From the NCBI GenBank assembly GCA_009694025.1, contig SHVZ01000015.1, positions 1 through 47,088 of the forward strand: 47,088 bases of DNA, written 5' to 3'. This stretch comes from Alphaproteobacteria bacterium (GTDB lineage Bacteria; Pseudomonadota; Alphaproteobacteria; SHVZ01). Below, in pieces: positions 25,500-35,163 of this stretch. How positions within the stretch are numbered: position 1 is the first letter of the stretch; each line of letters begins with the position of its first letter. The notes beneath the pieces were generated by a model, which was given only the letters and a program-made list of their open reading frames with translations, did not search any database and was not told where the DNA came from. A program made the translations under genes and the position numbers.

Positions 25500-27395
25500 T
25501 CACGCCCACCGCTGGCTCCACGCCTGGAACATCAACACGCACCAGAGCCGGTGCTGGTGGTTCTGCCGGCCGGCGAGATGATCCTCCCAGGCGGCGCGGA
25601 TCGGATCGGCATCGAGCGCGGGATGCAGCGCGCCCGCCGCCAGCAGCGGCTCGGCCCAGTCGCGCAAGGGGCCGCGCAGCCAGTCGGCGAGCGGGAGGGC
25701 GAATCCGGTCTTGGGCCGGTCGGTCAACGCGCGCGGCACGTAGCGCTCGAGCACGCGGCGGAGCGCCCACTTTCCGGACGAGCCGCGGACGCGCATGGAA
25801 CGCGGCAACCGCCACGCCAGCTCGACCAGGCGATAATCGAGCAGCGGTGCCCGTGTCTCCAATCCCACCGCCATGCTGGCGCGGTCCACTTTTACGAGGA
25901 TGTCGTCGGGAAGGTAGTCGAGAGAATCCCTGAGCTGCATCCGCTCCAGCGGATCGGCGAGCGCGGCGCCCGGCGGCGCCGGCGGCGGATATGGCGCGGC
26001 GACCGGCGGAAGCTGCCATTGGGTCAGGAGGCGCTCGTGCATGGCATCCGCGTCCTCGGCGCCGAGGATGCCGGCGAGCTTCTGCATCGTGTCGCCGATC
26101 TCGCGCGGCCTCACCGACTCCGGCAGGAACGACGCCGCTCGATCCCAGAACGACGGCGGCACGCCGGCAGCGAGGCTCGCCACGACGCCGCGCACGCTCT
26201 TCGGCAGATCGAGGACCGCGCCCATCTGCGCCAGCGCGACGTGGCGGTTGTATCCGGCGAAGACCTCGTCGCCGCCGTCGCCCGAGAGCGCGACGACGAC
26301 ATGCGCGCGGGCGAGCCGGCTCACCATGTAAGTGGGAACCTGCGAGGAGTCCGCGAAGGGCTCGTCGTAGATCTGGGCCATGTCCGGCACCAGCGCCAGC
26401 GCGTCCGCCGCCGTCGCCGTGAGTGTCACGTGGTCGGTGCCGAGGTGGCGCGCCACCGCCTCGGCATGGCCGGACTCATCGTGGCTCGCCTCGCCGAAGC
26501 CGATGGTGAAGCTCTTCACCTTGGCCGTCGACGTCGCCTGCATGACAGCGGCGACCGTCGAGGAGTCGATGCCGCCGGAGAGCAGCACGCCGAGCGGCCG
26601 GTCGGAGATCGTCGCCCGCGAGACGGCGTCGCGCAGCAGCGCGTCCAGGCGCTCGACCGCTTCCTCTTCGGAGCTGAACGCCGCGCGCGGCCGCGCCGCG
26701 ACTTCGGCCAGGCTCCAATAGGGTTCGACATCCGCCGGCTTGCCCGGTGCCAGCGTCAGGATGTGCCCGGGCGGCAGCTTCTTCACGCCGGCGTAAATGG
26801 TGAGCGGGGCCGGCACATAGGCGCGGCGGAAGAAATGCGAGAGCGCTTGCGCGTCGATCGCGGCGGGACAGTCCGGGTGCGCACGGAGCGCCTTCAGCTC
26901 CGAGCCGAAGAGGAAGAGGCCGTTCGCCTCGCTGTAGTGAACGGGCTTCTCGCCCAGGCGGTCGCGGGCCAGCGTCAGCGTGCGGTTTTCACGGTCCCAA
27001 AGCGTGATCGCGAACATGCCGACGAGACGCTGGATCGCCGCCTTCGGTCCCCACTGGCCGACCGCCGCCAGCATGACCTCGGTATCGGACGTGCTCTGGA
27101 AGCGGTGGCCGAGGCCTGAGAGCTCGGCCTTCAGCTCACGGTAGTTGTAGATCTCGCCGTTGTAGACGGCGACGAAGCGCCCGTCGGCCGAGGCCATCGG
27201 CTGATGCCCGCCGGGCGAGAGATCGATGATGGCGAGCCGCCGGAAGCCCAGCGCCGCGCCCGCCTCTGAGTCGACCCAGTCGCCGTCGTCGTCGGGCCCG
27301 CGATGGCGGATGGCGTCCATCATCGCGCGAACGCGCGCCGTCAGCGTCTCCGCCGACGCGCCCCGCCGATCGACCATGCCGACGATGCCGCACAT
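25500..27395 (-). CDS. asnB: Glutamine-hydrolysing asparagine synthetase homologue
   Basis: The 631-residue protein starts MCGIVGMVDRRGA, so Cys2 is the glutaminase nucleophile after Met removal. An N-terminal class II amidotransferase domain (1 to about 210, with YNGEIYNYRELK) is followed by the synthetase domain with the ATP pyrophosphatase loop LLSGGIDSS (from about residue 272). VALSGDGGDEVFAGYNRH and the C-terminal RLVELAWRLPRSM are also present. It transfers ammonia to a carboxylate using ATP. In glycan clusters such proteins (WbpS-like) may amidate sugar acids, so aspartate need not be the substrate. The 5' end and leader are partly duplicated near 28.3 kb. Confidence 0.9.
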   Translation of the reverse strand: MCGIVGMVDRRGASAETLTARVRAMMDAIRHRGPDDDGDWVDSEAGAALGFRRLAIIDLSPGGHQPMASADGRFVAVYNGEIYNYRELKAELSGLGHRFQSTSDTEVMLAAVGQWGPKAAIQRLVGMFAITLWDRENRTLTLARDRLGEKPVHYSEANGLFLFGSELKALRAHPDCPAAIDAQALSHFFRRAYVPAPLTIYAGVKKLPPGHILTLAPGKPADVEPYWSLAEVAARPRAAFSSEEEAVERLDALLRDAVSRATISDRPLGVLLSGGIDSSTVAAVMQATSTAKVKSFTIGFGEASHDESGHAEAVARHLGTDHVTLTATAADALALVPDMAQIYDEPFADSSQVPTYMVSRLARAHVVVALSGDGGDEVFAGYNRHVALAQMGAVLDLPKSVRGVVASLAAGVPPSFWDRAASFLPESVRPREIGDTMQKLAGILGAEDADAMHERLLTQWQLPPVAAPYPPPAPPGAALADPLERMQLRDSLDYLPDDILVKVDRASMAVGLETRAPLLDYRLVELAWRLPRSMRVRGSSGKWALRRVLERYVPRALTDRPKTGFALPLADWLRGPLRDWAEPLLAAGALHPALDADPIRAAWEDHLAGRQNHQHRLWCVLMFQAWSQRWA

Positions 27396-27445
27396 ACCGG
27401 CCGAACATATCAGGTCGGACGGCGGCAGCCGAGGCGGGACGACGG

Positions 27446-28252
27446 TCAGACGGAGTCTAGAAACGCGCCCAAGATCGGGTTGACCAGGTCCGGCCGGGTG
27501 AGCGGCGCCATGTGCCCGCCCTCGCCGATCTCCTGGAACGACCAGTTGGGGAAGGTGTCGCGCAGCACCTCGATGGCTTCGTGCGTGACCAGACGGCCTC
27601 CGGTGCATCGTATCAGCAGCGTCCGCGCTGTCACCGTCGCGAACATGTCGGCCGTGTGCGGCTCGTTGAGCGAATCCCACTCGTAGTAGTTCGGCCGGAT
27701 CTGCTGGGCGATGATCCGCCGGCGATCCTCGGGCGTCGCCGCCCACGCACCATCGCCATTGAAGAAATCGATGAACCGCTCGGCCAGCGCCTCCCAGGCG
27801 CCCCCGCCGCCCAACCTTTTCACGTCGTCGTGCAGCCCGCGGGCTTCGGCCGCGGCGTCGGTCCGGCCATGCGCCCGCAAGAGGTGCGGCACCATCGGCT
27901 CGAATACGGCGAGGTGGGAGACGCGCTCGCCCAGCACCGAGGCCGCACGGAGCGCGACGCCGCCGCCCCAGGAGTGGCCGACCAGCCGGAGCGGCCCGTC
28001 GAGGTCGTCGGCGACCGCCAGCAGCACCCTTGCCGCATCGAGCAGGGTCTGCGTGCCGTCGACCGTCCACGGCGTCGTCTCGCCGTACCCCATGAGGTTG
28101 GGCGCCAGCACGCGGTAGCGGCCTTTGAGCTGCTCGATCAGCCGCCGCCACTGCCGGTTGCCGCTGACCGAACTGTGCGCCAGCAAGACCGGCGGCCCGC
28201 TGCCCTCGTCGATGAGATCGACGACGAGCCCGGCGCGCTCGATCACCGGCAT
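27446..28252 (-). CDS. Alpha/beta-fold hydrolase
   Basis: The 268-residue protein has the alpha/beta hydrolase pattern: an oxyanion HSSVSGNRQWRRL stretch near residue 26, the nucleophile elbow GHSWGG with Ser94, and His247 in GEGGHMAP. The substrate is unknown. It starts at ATG 28252 on the minus strand, with no clear ribosome site, and its ATG lies inside the remnant of a duplicated asnB 5' end (28243-28380). It lies 50 bp upstream of the intact asnB start, so both could share a transcript. Its place between the two asnB 5' copies suggests insertion along with the duplication. Confidence 0.8.
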   Translation of the reverse strand: MPVIERAGLVVDLIDEGSGPPVLLAHSSVSGNRQWRRLIEQLKGRYRVLAPNLMGYGETTPWTVDGTQTLLDAARVLLAVADDLDGPLRLVGHSWGGGVALRAASVLGERVSHLAVFEPMVPHLLRAHGRTDAAAEARGLHDDVKRLGGGGAWEALAERFIDFFNGDGAWAATPEDRRRIIAQQIRPNYYEWDSLNEPHTADMFATVTARTLLIRCTGGRLVTHEAIEVLRDTFPNWSFQEIGEGGHMAPLTRPDLVNPILGAFLDSV

Positions 28253-28380
28253 GGCAGCGATCCTTTGCCGTCGTCGTCCGGCCCGCGACGGCGGATCGCC
28301 AAGCTTATGGCGCGGCCGTCCGCCGTCAGCACCTCCGCCGGCGCGCACCTTCGATCGACGATGCCGACGATACCGCACAT
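28243..28380 (-). pseudogene. Duplicated 5' fragment of asnB
   Basis: From ATG 28380 the frame reads MCGIVGIVDRRCAPAEVL..., then IRRRGPDDDG and a stop after 45 codons. This matches the first roughly 39 residues of the intact asnB homologue (MCGIVGMVDRRG..., IRHRGPDDDG). The upstream DNA also matches: accatatcaggtcgg here and aacatatcaggtcgg before the intact copy. The similarity is clear but not identical, so the duplication is old. The fragment lacks all of the synthetase domain and cannot be active. Confidence 0.8.
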
Positions 28381-28439
28381 GCGGGCGGACCATATCAGGT
28401 CGGCCGGCGGCGCTCCTCATCCGCTCCCCTCGTGCATCG

Positions 28440-28784
28440 CTACCCGTGCACCCCGCGACTATCCTCCGGCGCCTCGGCGCGCTCGGTCATGCCGTAGTCC
28501 CTGACGACGCCGGCGATCCTCAGGCGATAGTCGCGGAAGGTCCCGCCCCTCCCCTTCGCCTGGGCCGCGCGGTGCGGCTCGAGGTTGCGCCAGGCCTTCA
28601 CCGACGCTTCGTCCCGCCAGTACGACAGCGAAAGCAGCTTGCCGGGCTCGCTCAAGCTCTCGAAGCGCTCGATCGAGAGGAAGCCGTCGATGGAGGCGAG
28701 CAGCGGGCGGAGGCCGGCGGCGATGTCGAGGTATTCCTGGCGGCGTTCCGCGGTGGGCCAGACTTCGAAGATGACGGCGATCAT
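28440..28784 (-). CDS. Antibiotic-biosynthesis-monooxygenase (ABM) domain protein
   Basis: The 114-residue protein begins MIAVIFEVWPTAERRQEYL and includes DGFLSIERFESLSEPGKLLSLSYWRDEASVKAWR, the ferredoxin-like ABM fold (the family of YgiN and heme-degrading IsdG). The Asn-Trp-His triad of IsdG heme oxygenases is not evident. Such proteins modify quinones or reactive small molecules. The start lies 17 bp after the NIPSNAP-like gene, forming a two-gene operon. Confidence 0.75.
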   Translation of the reverse strand: MIAVIFEVWPTAERRQEYLDIAAGLRPLLASIDGFLSIERFESLSEPGKLLSLSYWRDEASVKAWRNLEPHRAAQAKGRGGTFRDYRLRIAGVVRDYGMTERAEAPEDSRGVHG

Positions 28785-28801
28785 CGGCGTCTCACTCCCC
28801 T

Positions 28802-29116
28802 TCAGGCGACGTCCTCGACCAGGCGGAGGAACGTGCGCTCCTCGGAGAGTATGAAACGCTGCGCCTTAGCGAACTCGAAGTTTGCGTTGCCCTCCTTGTC
28901 CGCCTTGAGCCGGGCCCGATAGACCTCGTAGGCCGCCAGGCTCTCACACGAGATCAGCGCCCAAGCGATGTTGTCGGTGCCCTCATGGGGAAGGAAATAG
29001 CCCAGGAGATCGCCGCCGCAGCGCGGGATGATCCGAAGCCAGGCCTGGGCGTACTTCTCGAAGGCGTCCTTCTGGAACGGGTCGATGACGTAGCGGATCT
29101 GGACGGTGACGGTCAT
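28802..29116 (-). CDS. NIPSNAP-family protein
   Basis: The 104-residue protein has a dimeric ferredoxin-like pattern: [26 protein letters not shown], then [31 protein letters not shown]. It is typical of the NIPSNAP family, small cytosolic proteins of unclear function often beside ABM proteins. Together with the ABM gene 17 bp downstream it makes a short operon of two related folds. The stop-to-start spacing and shared strand support co-expression. Confidence 0.8.
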   Translation of the reverse strand: MTVTVQIRYVIDPFQKDAFEKYAQAWLRIIPRCGGDLLGYFLPHEGTDNIAWALISCESLAAYEVYRARLKADKEGNANFEFAKAQRFILSEERTFLRLVEDVA

Positions 29117-29215
29117 TTAGGGTCTCTCCGGGGGCGTTGGCGGCCCGGAGACGCTATTCGGAGGGGCGGCGCCGACGCTTCGGTCCCGGCCGAAGCTTGC
29201 GGGGCGCCCCCGATT

Positions 29216-29241
29216 TGATATCATTGCCATCAATGATATCA
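29216..29241. promoter_or_regulatory. Perfect 11-4-11 inverted repeat, probable antitoxin operator
   Basis: tgatatcattg and caatgatatca are exact complements separated by ccat. The site ends directly at the aggagg ribosome site (29241-29246) of the antitoxin gene. VapB/FitA-type antitoxins bind such palindromes to repress their own operon, so this is the likely operator. The tgatatca blocks at its outer ends are themselves palindromic. Confidence 0.8.
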
Positions 29242-29251
29242 GGAGGCATGG

Positions 29252-29491
29252 ATGCCCAAGAGCATGACCGTCCGCAACATCGACGACGAGGTCTACGCCA
29301 AGATCCGCCAGCGCGCCGCCCGCCACGGGCGGTCGACCGAAGCGGAGGTGAGGGAGATTTTGCAAGCGACGGCGGCTTCGGAGCCGAACGGCGACTTCTG
29401 GGAACGCGCTGCCAAGTTGCGGGAGTCGATGAAGGGCCGCGTCCATACCCCCTCGGAGGTCCTGATGCGCGAGGGGCGGGACGAGCGATGA
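29252..29491 (+). CDS. FitA/VapB-like ribbon-helix-helix antitoxin
   Basis: This 79-residue protein starts with MPKSMTVRNIDDEVYAKIRQRAARHGRSTEAEVREIL, the ribbon-helix-helix (FitA-like/Arc-type) DNA-binding fold. A C-terminal tail that would wrap the toxin follows. The start at ATG 29252 is 5 bp after an AGGAGG site and 10 bp after a perfect inverted repeat. The ATG 29248 in another frame is not used. Its stop overlaps the toxin start (ATGA), the usual coupling of such pairs. Confidence 0.85.
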   Translation: MPKSMTVRNIDDEVYAKIRQRAARHGRSTEAEVREILQATAASEPNGDFWERAAKLRESMKGRVHTPSEVLMREGRDER

Positions 29492-29934
29492 GGCCGATAT
29501 CGGAACGGGGCTATGTCGTCGACGCCTCCGTCATCATCAAATGGTTCGCCGAGGAGCCGTTGAGCGCCGCCGCCCTTTCGCTGCGGTCGACGCCGCTGCA
29601 TGCCCCCGATCTGCTGCTGCCGGATTGCGCGGAGATCCTCTGGAAGAAGGGCCGGCGGCACGAGATGAGCAATGAACAGATCGATGAGGCTGCCGATCTG
29701 CTCCAGCATGCCGATATCGGGCTCCACCCGACCCAGCCGCTGATCGAGCAGATCCTGGGATTCGCCCGCGATCTCGGCCACCCGACCCGCGACTGCGTCT
29801 ATCTGGCGACCGCTTGGCTCCTCGAACTTCCTCTGGTGACAGCCGACATACGGTTCGTCAGCCTCGTCCGGACGGCGTCGACCGAACGAACCACATTGCC
29901 GACTGTCCTTTCCCTCGCGGTGTTCGCCCTCTAA
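29488..29934 (+). CDS. vapC: PIN-domain toxin (VapC-like ribonuclease)
   Basis: The 148-residue protein has the PIN acidic residues in VVDASVIIKWF (first Asp), LLPDCAEILWKKGRR, then TRDCVYLATAW and VTADIRF. This arrangement is typical of VapC/FitB magnesium-dependent ribonucleases that cut tRNA or rRNA unless bound by the antitoxin. The ATG at 29488-29490 overlaps the antitoxin stop TGA by two bases. A longer frame reaching 29137 is an artefact across the antitoxin gene. It sits between small-enzyme genes and the rhamnose operon, a place often filled by acquired pairs. Confidence 0.85.
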   Translation: MRPISERGYVVDASVIIKWFAEEPLSAAALSLRSTPLHAPDLLLPDCAEILWKKGRRHEMSNEQIDEAADLLQHADIGLHPTQPLIEQILGFARDLGHPTRDCVYLATAWLLELPLVTADIRFVSLVRTASTERTTLPTVLSLAVFAL

Positions 29935-30015
29935 TCCCCCTCCCCGCCTTGCCCCCTCTCGCGCCCGCGTGATATAGGCCGGGCGCCGTTGCAATCCCTT
30001 GAAATCCGGCCGGTC

Positions 30016-30582
30016 ATGGACATCCAGGCGACCTCGATCCCCGAGGTCAAGATCATCGCGCCGCGCAAATTCGGCGACGCGCGGGGCTTCTTCTCGGAGA
30101 CCTACAACCAACGGGCCTTCCACGAGGCCGGCATCCGCGACGCCTGGATCCAGGACAACCACTCGCTCTCAGGGCCGAAGGGCACCGTGCGCGGGCTGCA
30201 TTTCCAGACAGCACCCTTTGCCCAGGCCAAGCTGGTGCGGGTGATCCGGGGCGCCATCCTGGATGTCGCGGTCGACATCCGCCGGGGCTCGCCGACCTAT
30301 GGCCAGCACATCGCCTGCGAAATCTCGGCCGAGGCGTGGAACCAGATCTACGTGCCGGCCGGATTCGCCCACGGCTTCTGCACGCTCACCCCCGACGCCG
30401 AGGTCCTCTACAAGGTGACGGCGCTCTACAGCAAAGAGAACGACTTCGGCCTTCTCTGGAACGACCCCGCGCTCGGCATCGACTGGCCGGTGACGGCGGC
30501 GACCGCGCTGCTCTCGGACAAGGACAAGGTGCAGCCGACGCTCGCCGACCTGCCGGCACATTTTACGTACAGCGCGCCATGA
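30016..30582 (+). CDS. rfbC: dTDP-4-dehydrorhamnose 3,5-epimerase
   Basis: The 188-residue cupin has the RmlC pattern: [14 protein letters not shown] near residue 25, [10 protein letters not shown] with the catalytic His, [17 protein letters not shown], and [12 protein letters not shown]. It catalyses the third step of dTDP-L-rhamnose synthesis. ATG 30016 fits the family N-terminus. Its stop overlaps the rfbB ATG (ATGA), as do all junctions in this four-gene operon. Confidence 0.93.
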   Translation: MDIQATSIPEVKIIAPRKFGDARGFFSETYNQRAFHEAGIRDAWIQDNHSLSGPKGTVRGLHFQTAPFAQAKLVRVIRGAILDVAVDIRRGSPTYGQHIACEISAEAWNQIYVPAGFAHGFCTLTPDAEVLYKVTALYSKENDFGLLWNDPALGIDWPVTAATALLSDKDKVQPTLADLPAHFTYSAP

Positions 30583-31631
30583 GCACGATCCTCGTCACCG
30601 GCGGCGCCGGCTTCATCGGCTCGGCCGTCGTCCGCCAGCTCCTGGCCGAAGGCGTCGCCAAGGTCGTCAACCTCGACAAGCTGACCTATGCGGCGAACCT
30701 GGCTTCGCTGCCGGGCGCCGATCGCGATCCCCGCTACGTGCTGGAGCGGGTCGACATCTGCGATTCCGCCGAGGTCGCCGGCGTCTTCGCCCAGCACAAG
30801 CCCGATGCGGTGATGCATCTCGCCGCCGAGAGCCATGTCGACCGCTCGATCGACGCGCCGGGCGAGTTCATCCACACCAACGTCATCGGCACCTTCAACC
30901 TGCTGCAATCGGCCCTCGAGCATTGGCGCGGGCTCGACGGCGCGGCGAAAGAACGCTTCCGCTTCCTCCACGTCTCGACCGACGAGGTCTACGGCTCGCT
31001 CGGGCCGACCGGCGCCTTCACCGAAGATTCGCGCTACGACCCGCATTCGCCCTACTCGGCATCGAAGGCGTCGTCCGATCACCTGGCGCGCGCCTGGTAC
31101 GACACCTATGGCCTGCCGGTGATCGTCACCAACTGCTCCAACAACTACGGCCCCTACCAGTTTCCGGAAAAGCTGATCCCGCTGATGGTGCTGAAAGCGG
31201 TCGCCGGCAAGAAGCTGCCGGTCTACGGCAAGGGCGACAACGTCCGCGACTGGCTCTACGTCGAGGACCACGCGGCTGCGCTGCGCCTTGCGGTATCGAA
31301 GGGCCGGCCGGGCGAGACGTACAACATCGGCGGCCGCGCCGAGATGCAGAACATCGAGGTGGTGCGCACCATCTGCCGGCTCGTCGACGAGCTGCGCCCC
31401 GGCAACCGGCCGCGCGAGGATCTCATCTCCTACGTCGCCGACCGCCCGGGCCACGACCAGCGCTACGCCATCGACGCCGCCAAGATCGAGCGCGAGCTGG
31501 GATGGAAGCCGTCCGAGACCTTCAAGACCGGCATCCGCCGGACCGTCGAGTGGTATCTGGCTGGGGAATCCTGGTGGCGCCCGATCCTGGAGCGCCGCTA
31601 CCAGGGCGAACGCCTCGGCCTCAAGCCGTGA
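30579..31631 (+). CDS. rfbB: dTDP-glucose 4,6-dehydratase
   Basis: The 350-residue short-chain dehydrogenase has the NAD motif [13 protein letters not shown] at the start, [12 protein letters not shown], the STDEVYGSL motif with its catalytic Asp-Glu, and the YSASKA catalytic Tyr-x-x-x-Lys. It also has [17 protein letters not shown], the RmlB fingerprint. It makes dTDP-4-keto-6-deoxyglucose, the second step. The ATG at 30579 overlaps the rfbC stop and its own TGA overlaps the rfbD GTG start. Confidence 0.95.
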   Translation: MSTILVTGGAGFIGSAVVRQLLAEGVAKVVNLDKLTYAANLASLPGADRDPRYVLERVDICDSAEVAGVFAQHKPDAVMHLAAESHVDRSIDAPGEFIHTNVIGTFNLLQSALEHWRGLDGAAKERFRFLHVSTDEVYGSLGPTGAFTEDSRYDPHSPYSASKASSDHLARAWYDTYGLPVIVTNCSNNYGPYQFPEKLIPLMVLKAVAGKKLPVYGKGDNVRDWLYVEDHAAALRLAVSKGRPGETYNIGGRAEMQNIEVVRTICRLVDELRPGNRPREDLISYVADRPGHDQRYAIDAAKIERELGWKPSETFKTGIRRTVEWYLAGESWWRPILERRYQGERLGLKP

Positions 31632-32497
31632 GGCTGCTCCTCACCGGCGGCTCGGGCCAGGTCGGCGAGGCGCTCCGGCGGCTCGGGCCCGGACTGGGCG
31701 TGACGGTGAGCGCGCCCGGCCGCGACATGCTCGATCTCGCGACGCCAGACACCATCCACCTTCCCGACGACATCGACGCGGTCGTCAGCGCCGGCGCCTA
31801 CACCGCCGTCGACAAGGCGGAGAGCGAGCCGGGCCTCGCCGAGGCCGTGAACGCGGTGGCGCCGGGCATGCTGGCGGGAGAGGCGGCGAAGCGCCGTGTC
31901 CCGATCGTGCATCTGTCGACCGACTACGTCTTCGACGGCACCAAGACCGGCGCTTACGTCGAGACCGATCCGGTGAACCCCTTGTCGGTCTACGGCCGCA
32001 CCAAGGCGGCGGGCGAGCGTGCCGTCGCCGCCGCCAATCCCCGGCACGCGATCCTCCGGACGAGCTGGGTCTACGCCGCTCACGGCAGCAACTTCGTCAA
32101 GACCATGCTGCGATTAGGCAGGGAGCGGGATCTCTTGAAGGTCGTCGACGACCAGACCGGCGCCCCGACCTCGGCCGACGACATCGCGCGCGCGGCGATC
32201 GCCGTCCTTCGCGGTCTCGGCGACGGCAAGCCCGCCGGCACCTACCACTACGCGGCCGAGGGCGCGACCACCTGGCACGGGCTCGCGAGCGCGATCTGGG
32301 CCAAGGCCGGACCCCGGCTCGGCCGCGCTCCCAGGATCGATGCCATCCCGACCTCGGGCTACCCGACGCCGGCGAAACGGCCGATGAACTCGCGGCTCGA
32401 CTGCGCCAAGATCGTCGCCACCTTCGCCGCCGTCCGCCGTCCGTGGGAGCAGGCGCTGGACGAGACGCTCTCCCGCCTCCTAGAAGACAAGTCATGA
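31628..32497 (+). CDS. rfbD: dTDP-4-dehydrorhamnose reductase
   Basis: The 289-residue enzyme begins with GTG 31628, overlapping the rfbB stop. It has the short dinucleotide motif [10 protein letters not shown], then STDYVFDG and YGRTKAAGE (catalytic Tyr and Lys), and the late [15 protein letters not shown] that marks RmlD. It reduces dTDP-4-keto-L-rhamnose with NAD(P)H, the final step. The GTG start fits the expected N-terminus [10 protein letters not shown]; no other start gives the Rossmann motif at residue 7. Confidence 0.93.
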   Translation: MRLLLTGGSGQVGEALRRLGPGLGVTVSAPGRDMLDLATPDTIHLPDDIDAVVSAGAYTAVDKAESEPGLAEAVNAVAPGMLAGEAAKRRVPIVHLSTDYVFDGTKTGAYVETDPVNPLSVYGRTKAAGERAVAAANPRHAILRTSWVYAAHGSNFVKTMLRLGRERDLLKVVDDQTGAPTSADDIARAAIAVLRGLGDGKPAGTYHYAAEGATTWHGLASAIWAKAGPRLGRAPRIDAIPTSGYPTPAKRPMNSRLDCAKIVATFAAVRRPWEQALDETLSRLLEDKS

Positions 32498-33366
32498 AAG
32501 GCATCATCCTCGCCGGCGGCAGCGGCACGCGGCTGCATCCCCTGACCCTTGCGGTCTCCAAGCAGCTCCTGCCGGTCAACGACAAGCCGATGATCTACTA
32601 CCCGCTGGCGACGCTGATGCTGGCCGGCATCCAGGACGTGCTGATCATCACCACGCCCGAGGACCAGGCCGCCTTCCAGCGCCTGCTCGGCGATGGCCGG
32701 CAATGGGGCATCCGCCTCTCCTACGCCGTGCAGCCGGTGCCGAACGGCCTCGCCCAGGCCTTCGTCATCGGCCGCGACTTCCTTGCCGGCGGCAAGGCGG
32801 CCCTCGTGCTCGGCGACAACATCTTCTTCGGCCACGGCCTGACCGAGTCCCTCACCCGGGCGGCGGCCGAAGATGCGGGCGCCACGGTGTTCGGCTACTG
32901 GGTCCGCGACCCCGAGCGCTACGGCGTCGTCGCCTTCGACGAGGCCGGCAAGCCGTCCTCGATCGAGGAGAAGCCGAAGCAGCCGAAGAGCCACTGGGCG
33001 GTGACCGGCCTCTACTTCTACGACGCCCGCATCTGCGACATCGCCACCAAGATCCGGCCGTCGGCCCGCGGCGAGTACGAGATCACCGACGTCAACCGCA
33101 CCTATCTGGAGATGGGCGCCCTCAAGGTCGAGAAGCTCGGCCGGGGATTCGCCTGGCTCGATACCGGCACCTTCGACTCGCTTCTCCAGGCGGGCGAGTT
33201 CGTGCGCGCGGTCGAGGAGCGCCAGGGCCTCAAGATCGCCTGCCCCGAAGAGATCGCCTTCCACCAGGGCTGGATCGACGCCCAGCAGATGAAGAAGCTG
33301 GCCGAGCCGCTGCTCAAGTCGGGCTACGGCACCTACCTCCTCGGCGTCCTCGCCGACCATACGTAG
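32494..33366 (+). CDS. rfbA: Glucose-1-phosphate thymidylyltransferase
   Basis: The 290-residue nucleotidyltransferase starts [18 protein letters not shown], the activating loop, followed by [28 protein letters not shown] and [16 protein letters not shown]. It makes dTDP-glucose, the entry step of rhamnose synthesis. The ATG overlaps the rfbD stop by two bases, and the stop is 9 bp before aspS, so aspS may be carried on the same transcript. Confidence 0.95.
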   Translation: MKGIILAGGSGTRLHPLTLAVSKQLLPVNDKPMIYYPLATLMLAGIQDVLIITTPEDQAAFQRLLGDGRQWGIRLSYAVQPVPNGLAQAFVIGRDFLAGGKAALVLGDNIFFGHGLTESLTRAAAEDAGATVFGYWVRDPERYGVVAFDEAGKPSSIEEKPKQPKSHWAVTGLYFYDARICDIATKIRPSARGEYEITDVNRTYLEMGALKVEKLGRGFAWLDTGTFDSLLQAGEFVRAVEERQGLKIACPEEIAFHQGWIDAQQMKKLAEPLLKSGYGTYLLGVLADHT

Positions 33367-33375
33367 AGAAGCCAC

Positions 33376-35154
33376 ATGCATTCCTACCGCACGCACACCT
33401 GCACCCAGCTCCGCGCCGCCCAGGTCGGCCAGACCGTGCGCCTCTCCGGCTGGCTCCACCGCAAGCGCGACCACGGCCAGCTCCTGTTCATCGATCTTCG
33501 CGACCACTACGGCCTCACCCAATGCGTGACCAACGCCTCCAAGCCGGTGTTCAAGGACGTCGAGGCGACGCGGGTCGAGAGCGTGGTGACGGTGACGGGC
33601 CGCGTGGTCAAGCGCTCGCCCGAGACGGTGAACGCCCAGATCCCGACCGGCGAGGTCGAGGTCGTCATCGACGATTTCACCATTCAATCTGCCGCCGAGC
33701 TGGTGCCGCTCCAGGTCAACGCCCAGGAGGATGCCGGCGAGGAGACGCGGCTGCGCTACCGCTTCCTCGATCTTCGCCGCGAGCGCATCCACAAGAACAT
33801 CCTGCTCCGCAGCAAGGTGATCGCGTCCATCCGCCGGCGGATGATCGACCAGGGCTTCACCGAGTTCCAGACGCCGATCCTGACCGCCTCCAGCCCCGAG
33901 GGTGCCCGCGACTTCCTGGTGCCGAGCCGCTTGCATCCCGGCAAGTTCTACGCGCTGCCGCAGGCGCCCCAGCAGTTCAAGCAGCTGCTGATGATCGCCG
34001 GCTTCGACCGCTACTTCCAGATCGCGCCGTGCTTTCGCGACGAGGACAGCCGCGCCGACCGCTCGCCCGGCGAGTTCTACCAGCTCGACTTCGAGATGAG
34101 CTTCGTCACGCAAGAGGACGTCTTCGCCGCGATCGAGCCGGTGATGGCGGGCGTGTTCGAGGAGTTCGCCGACAGCCGCCGGGTGACCAAGCCGCCGTTT
34201 CCGCGCATCCCCTACGCCGAGTCGATGCTGAAATACGGCAACGACAAGCCGGATCTGCGCAACCCGCTGGTGATCGCCGACGTGACGGAGGTGTTCGAGG
34301 GCTCGGGCTTCGGCATCTTCGCCAAGGCGATCGACAAGGGCGGCGTGGTCCGCGGCATCCCGGCGCCGAAGACCGCCGAGAAGCCGCGCAGCTTCTTCGA
34401 CAAGATGAACGACTGGGCCCGCGAGCAGGGGTTCCCGGGCTTGGGCTACATCGTCTTCGAGAAGGGCGAAGCCAAGGGGCCGATCGCCAAGTTCCTGGAT
34501 GCCGGGCGGCTGGCGAAGCTCAAGGCCGCGACGGGAGCCGGCGACGGCGACGCCGTCTTCTTCTCCGCCGGCAAATCCTCCGACGCGGCGAGACTGGCGG
34601 GACTGGCGCGGACGCGCATCGGCGCCGAGCTCGGCCTGGTCGAGCAGAAGGCCTTCCGCTTCTGCTGGATCGTCGACTTCCCGATGTACGAGAAGGACGA
34701 GCAGACCGGGGCCATCGGCTTCAGCCACAACCCGTTCTCGATGCCTCAAGGGGGTCTGGACGCGCTCAACTCGAAGGACCCGCTCGACGTGCTGGCCTTC
34801 CAGTACGACATCGTCTGCAACGGCGTCGAGCTCTCCTCCGGCGCCATCCGCAACCACAAGCCGGAGATCATGCTGAAGGCCTTCGAGATCGCGGGATACG
34901 GGCCCGAGGTGGTGGAGAAGAAGTTCGGCGGCATGCTGAACGCGTTCCGCTACGGCGCGCCGCCGCACGGCGGCTCGGCGCCCGGAATCGACCGCATCGT
35001 CATGCTGATCGCCGAGGAGCCCAACATCCGCGAGGTCATCGTCTTCCCGATGAACCAGCGGGCCGAGGACCTGATGATGGGCGCGCCCAGCGAGGTGACG
35101 GAGAAACAGCTCCGCGAGCTGTCGATCCGCGTCGTGATGCCGCCGAAGACGTGA
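33376..35154 (+). CDS. aspS: Aspartyl-tRNA synthetase
   Basis: The 592-residue class II enzyme has an N-terminal OB-fold anticodon-binding domain (residues 1-110, with [14 protein letters not shown]), a bacterial GAD insertion, and the class II motifs: motif 2 in [19 protein letters not shown] and motif 3 in [14 protein letters not shown]. It charges tRNA-Asp in the cytosol and is essential. Length is normal. It starts 9 bp after rfbA without a clear promoter, an odd but plausible operon partner. Whether it also charges tRNA-Asn depends on residues I cannot judge here. Confidence 0.95.
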   Translation: MHSYRTHTCTQLRAAQVGQTVRLSGWLHRKRDHGQLLFIDLRDHYGLTQCVTNASKPVFKDVEATRVESVVTVTGRVVKRSPETVNAQIPTGEVEVVIDDFTIQSAAELVPLQVNAQEDAGEETRLRYRFLDLRRERIHKNILLRSKVIASIRRRMIDQGFTEFQTPILTASSPEGARDFLVPSRLHPGKFYALPQAPQQFKQLLMIAGFDRYFQIAPCFRDEDSRADRSPGEFYQLDFEMSFVTQEDVFAAIEPVMAGVFEEFADSRRVTKPPFPRIPYAESMLKYGNDKPDLRNPLVIADVTEVFEGSGFGIFAKAIDKGGVVRGIPAPKTAEKPRSFFDKMNDWAREQGFPGLGYIVFEKGEAKGPIAKFLDAGRLAKLKAATGAGDGDAVFFSAGKSSDAARLAGLARTRIGAELGLVEQKAFRFCWIVDFPMYEKDEQTGAIGFSHNPFSMPQGGLDALNSKDPLDVLAFQYDIVCNGVELSSGAIRNHKPEIMLKAFEIAGYGPEVVEKKFGGMLNAFRYGAPPHGGSAPGIDRIVMLIAEEPNIREVIVFPMNQRAEDLMMGAPSEVTEKQLRELSIRVVMPPKT

Positions 35155-35163
35155 GGCGGGCGT

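Noticed and set aside
32359..34968. 869-codon minus-strand open frame opposite the rhamnose and aspS genes
   Set aside because: It lies fully opposite well-conserved genes and has a repetitive Leu/Arg/His/Val composition typical of antisense shadows in GC-rich DNA.
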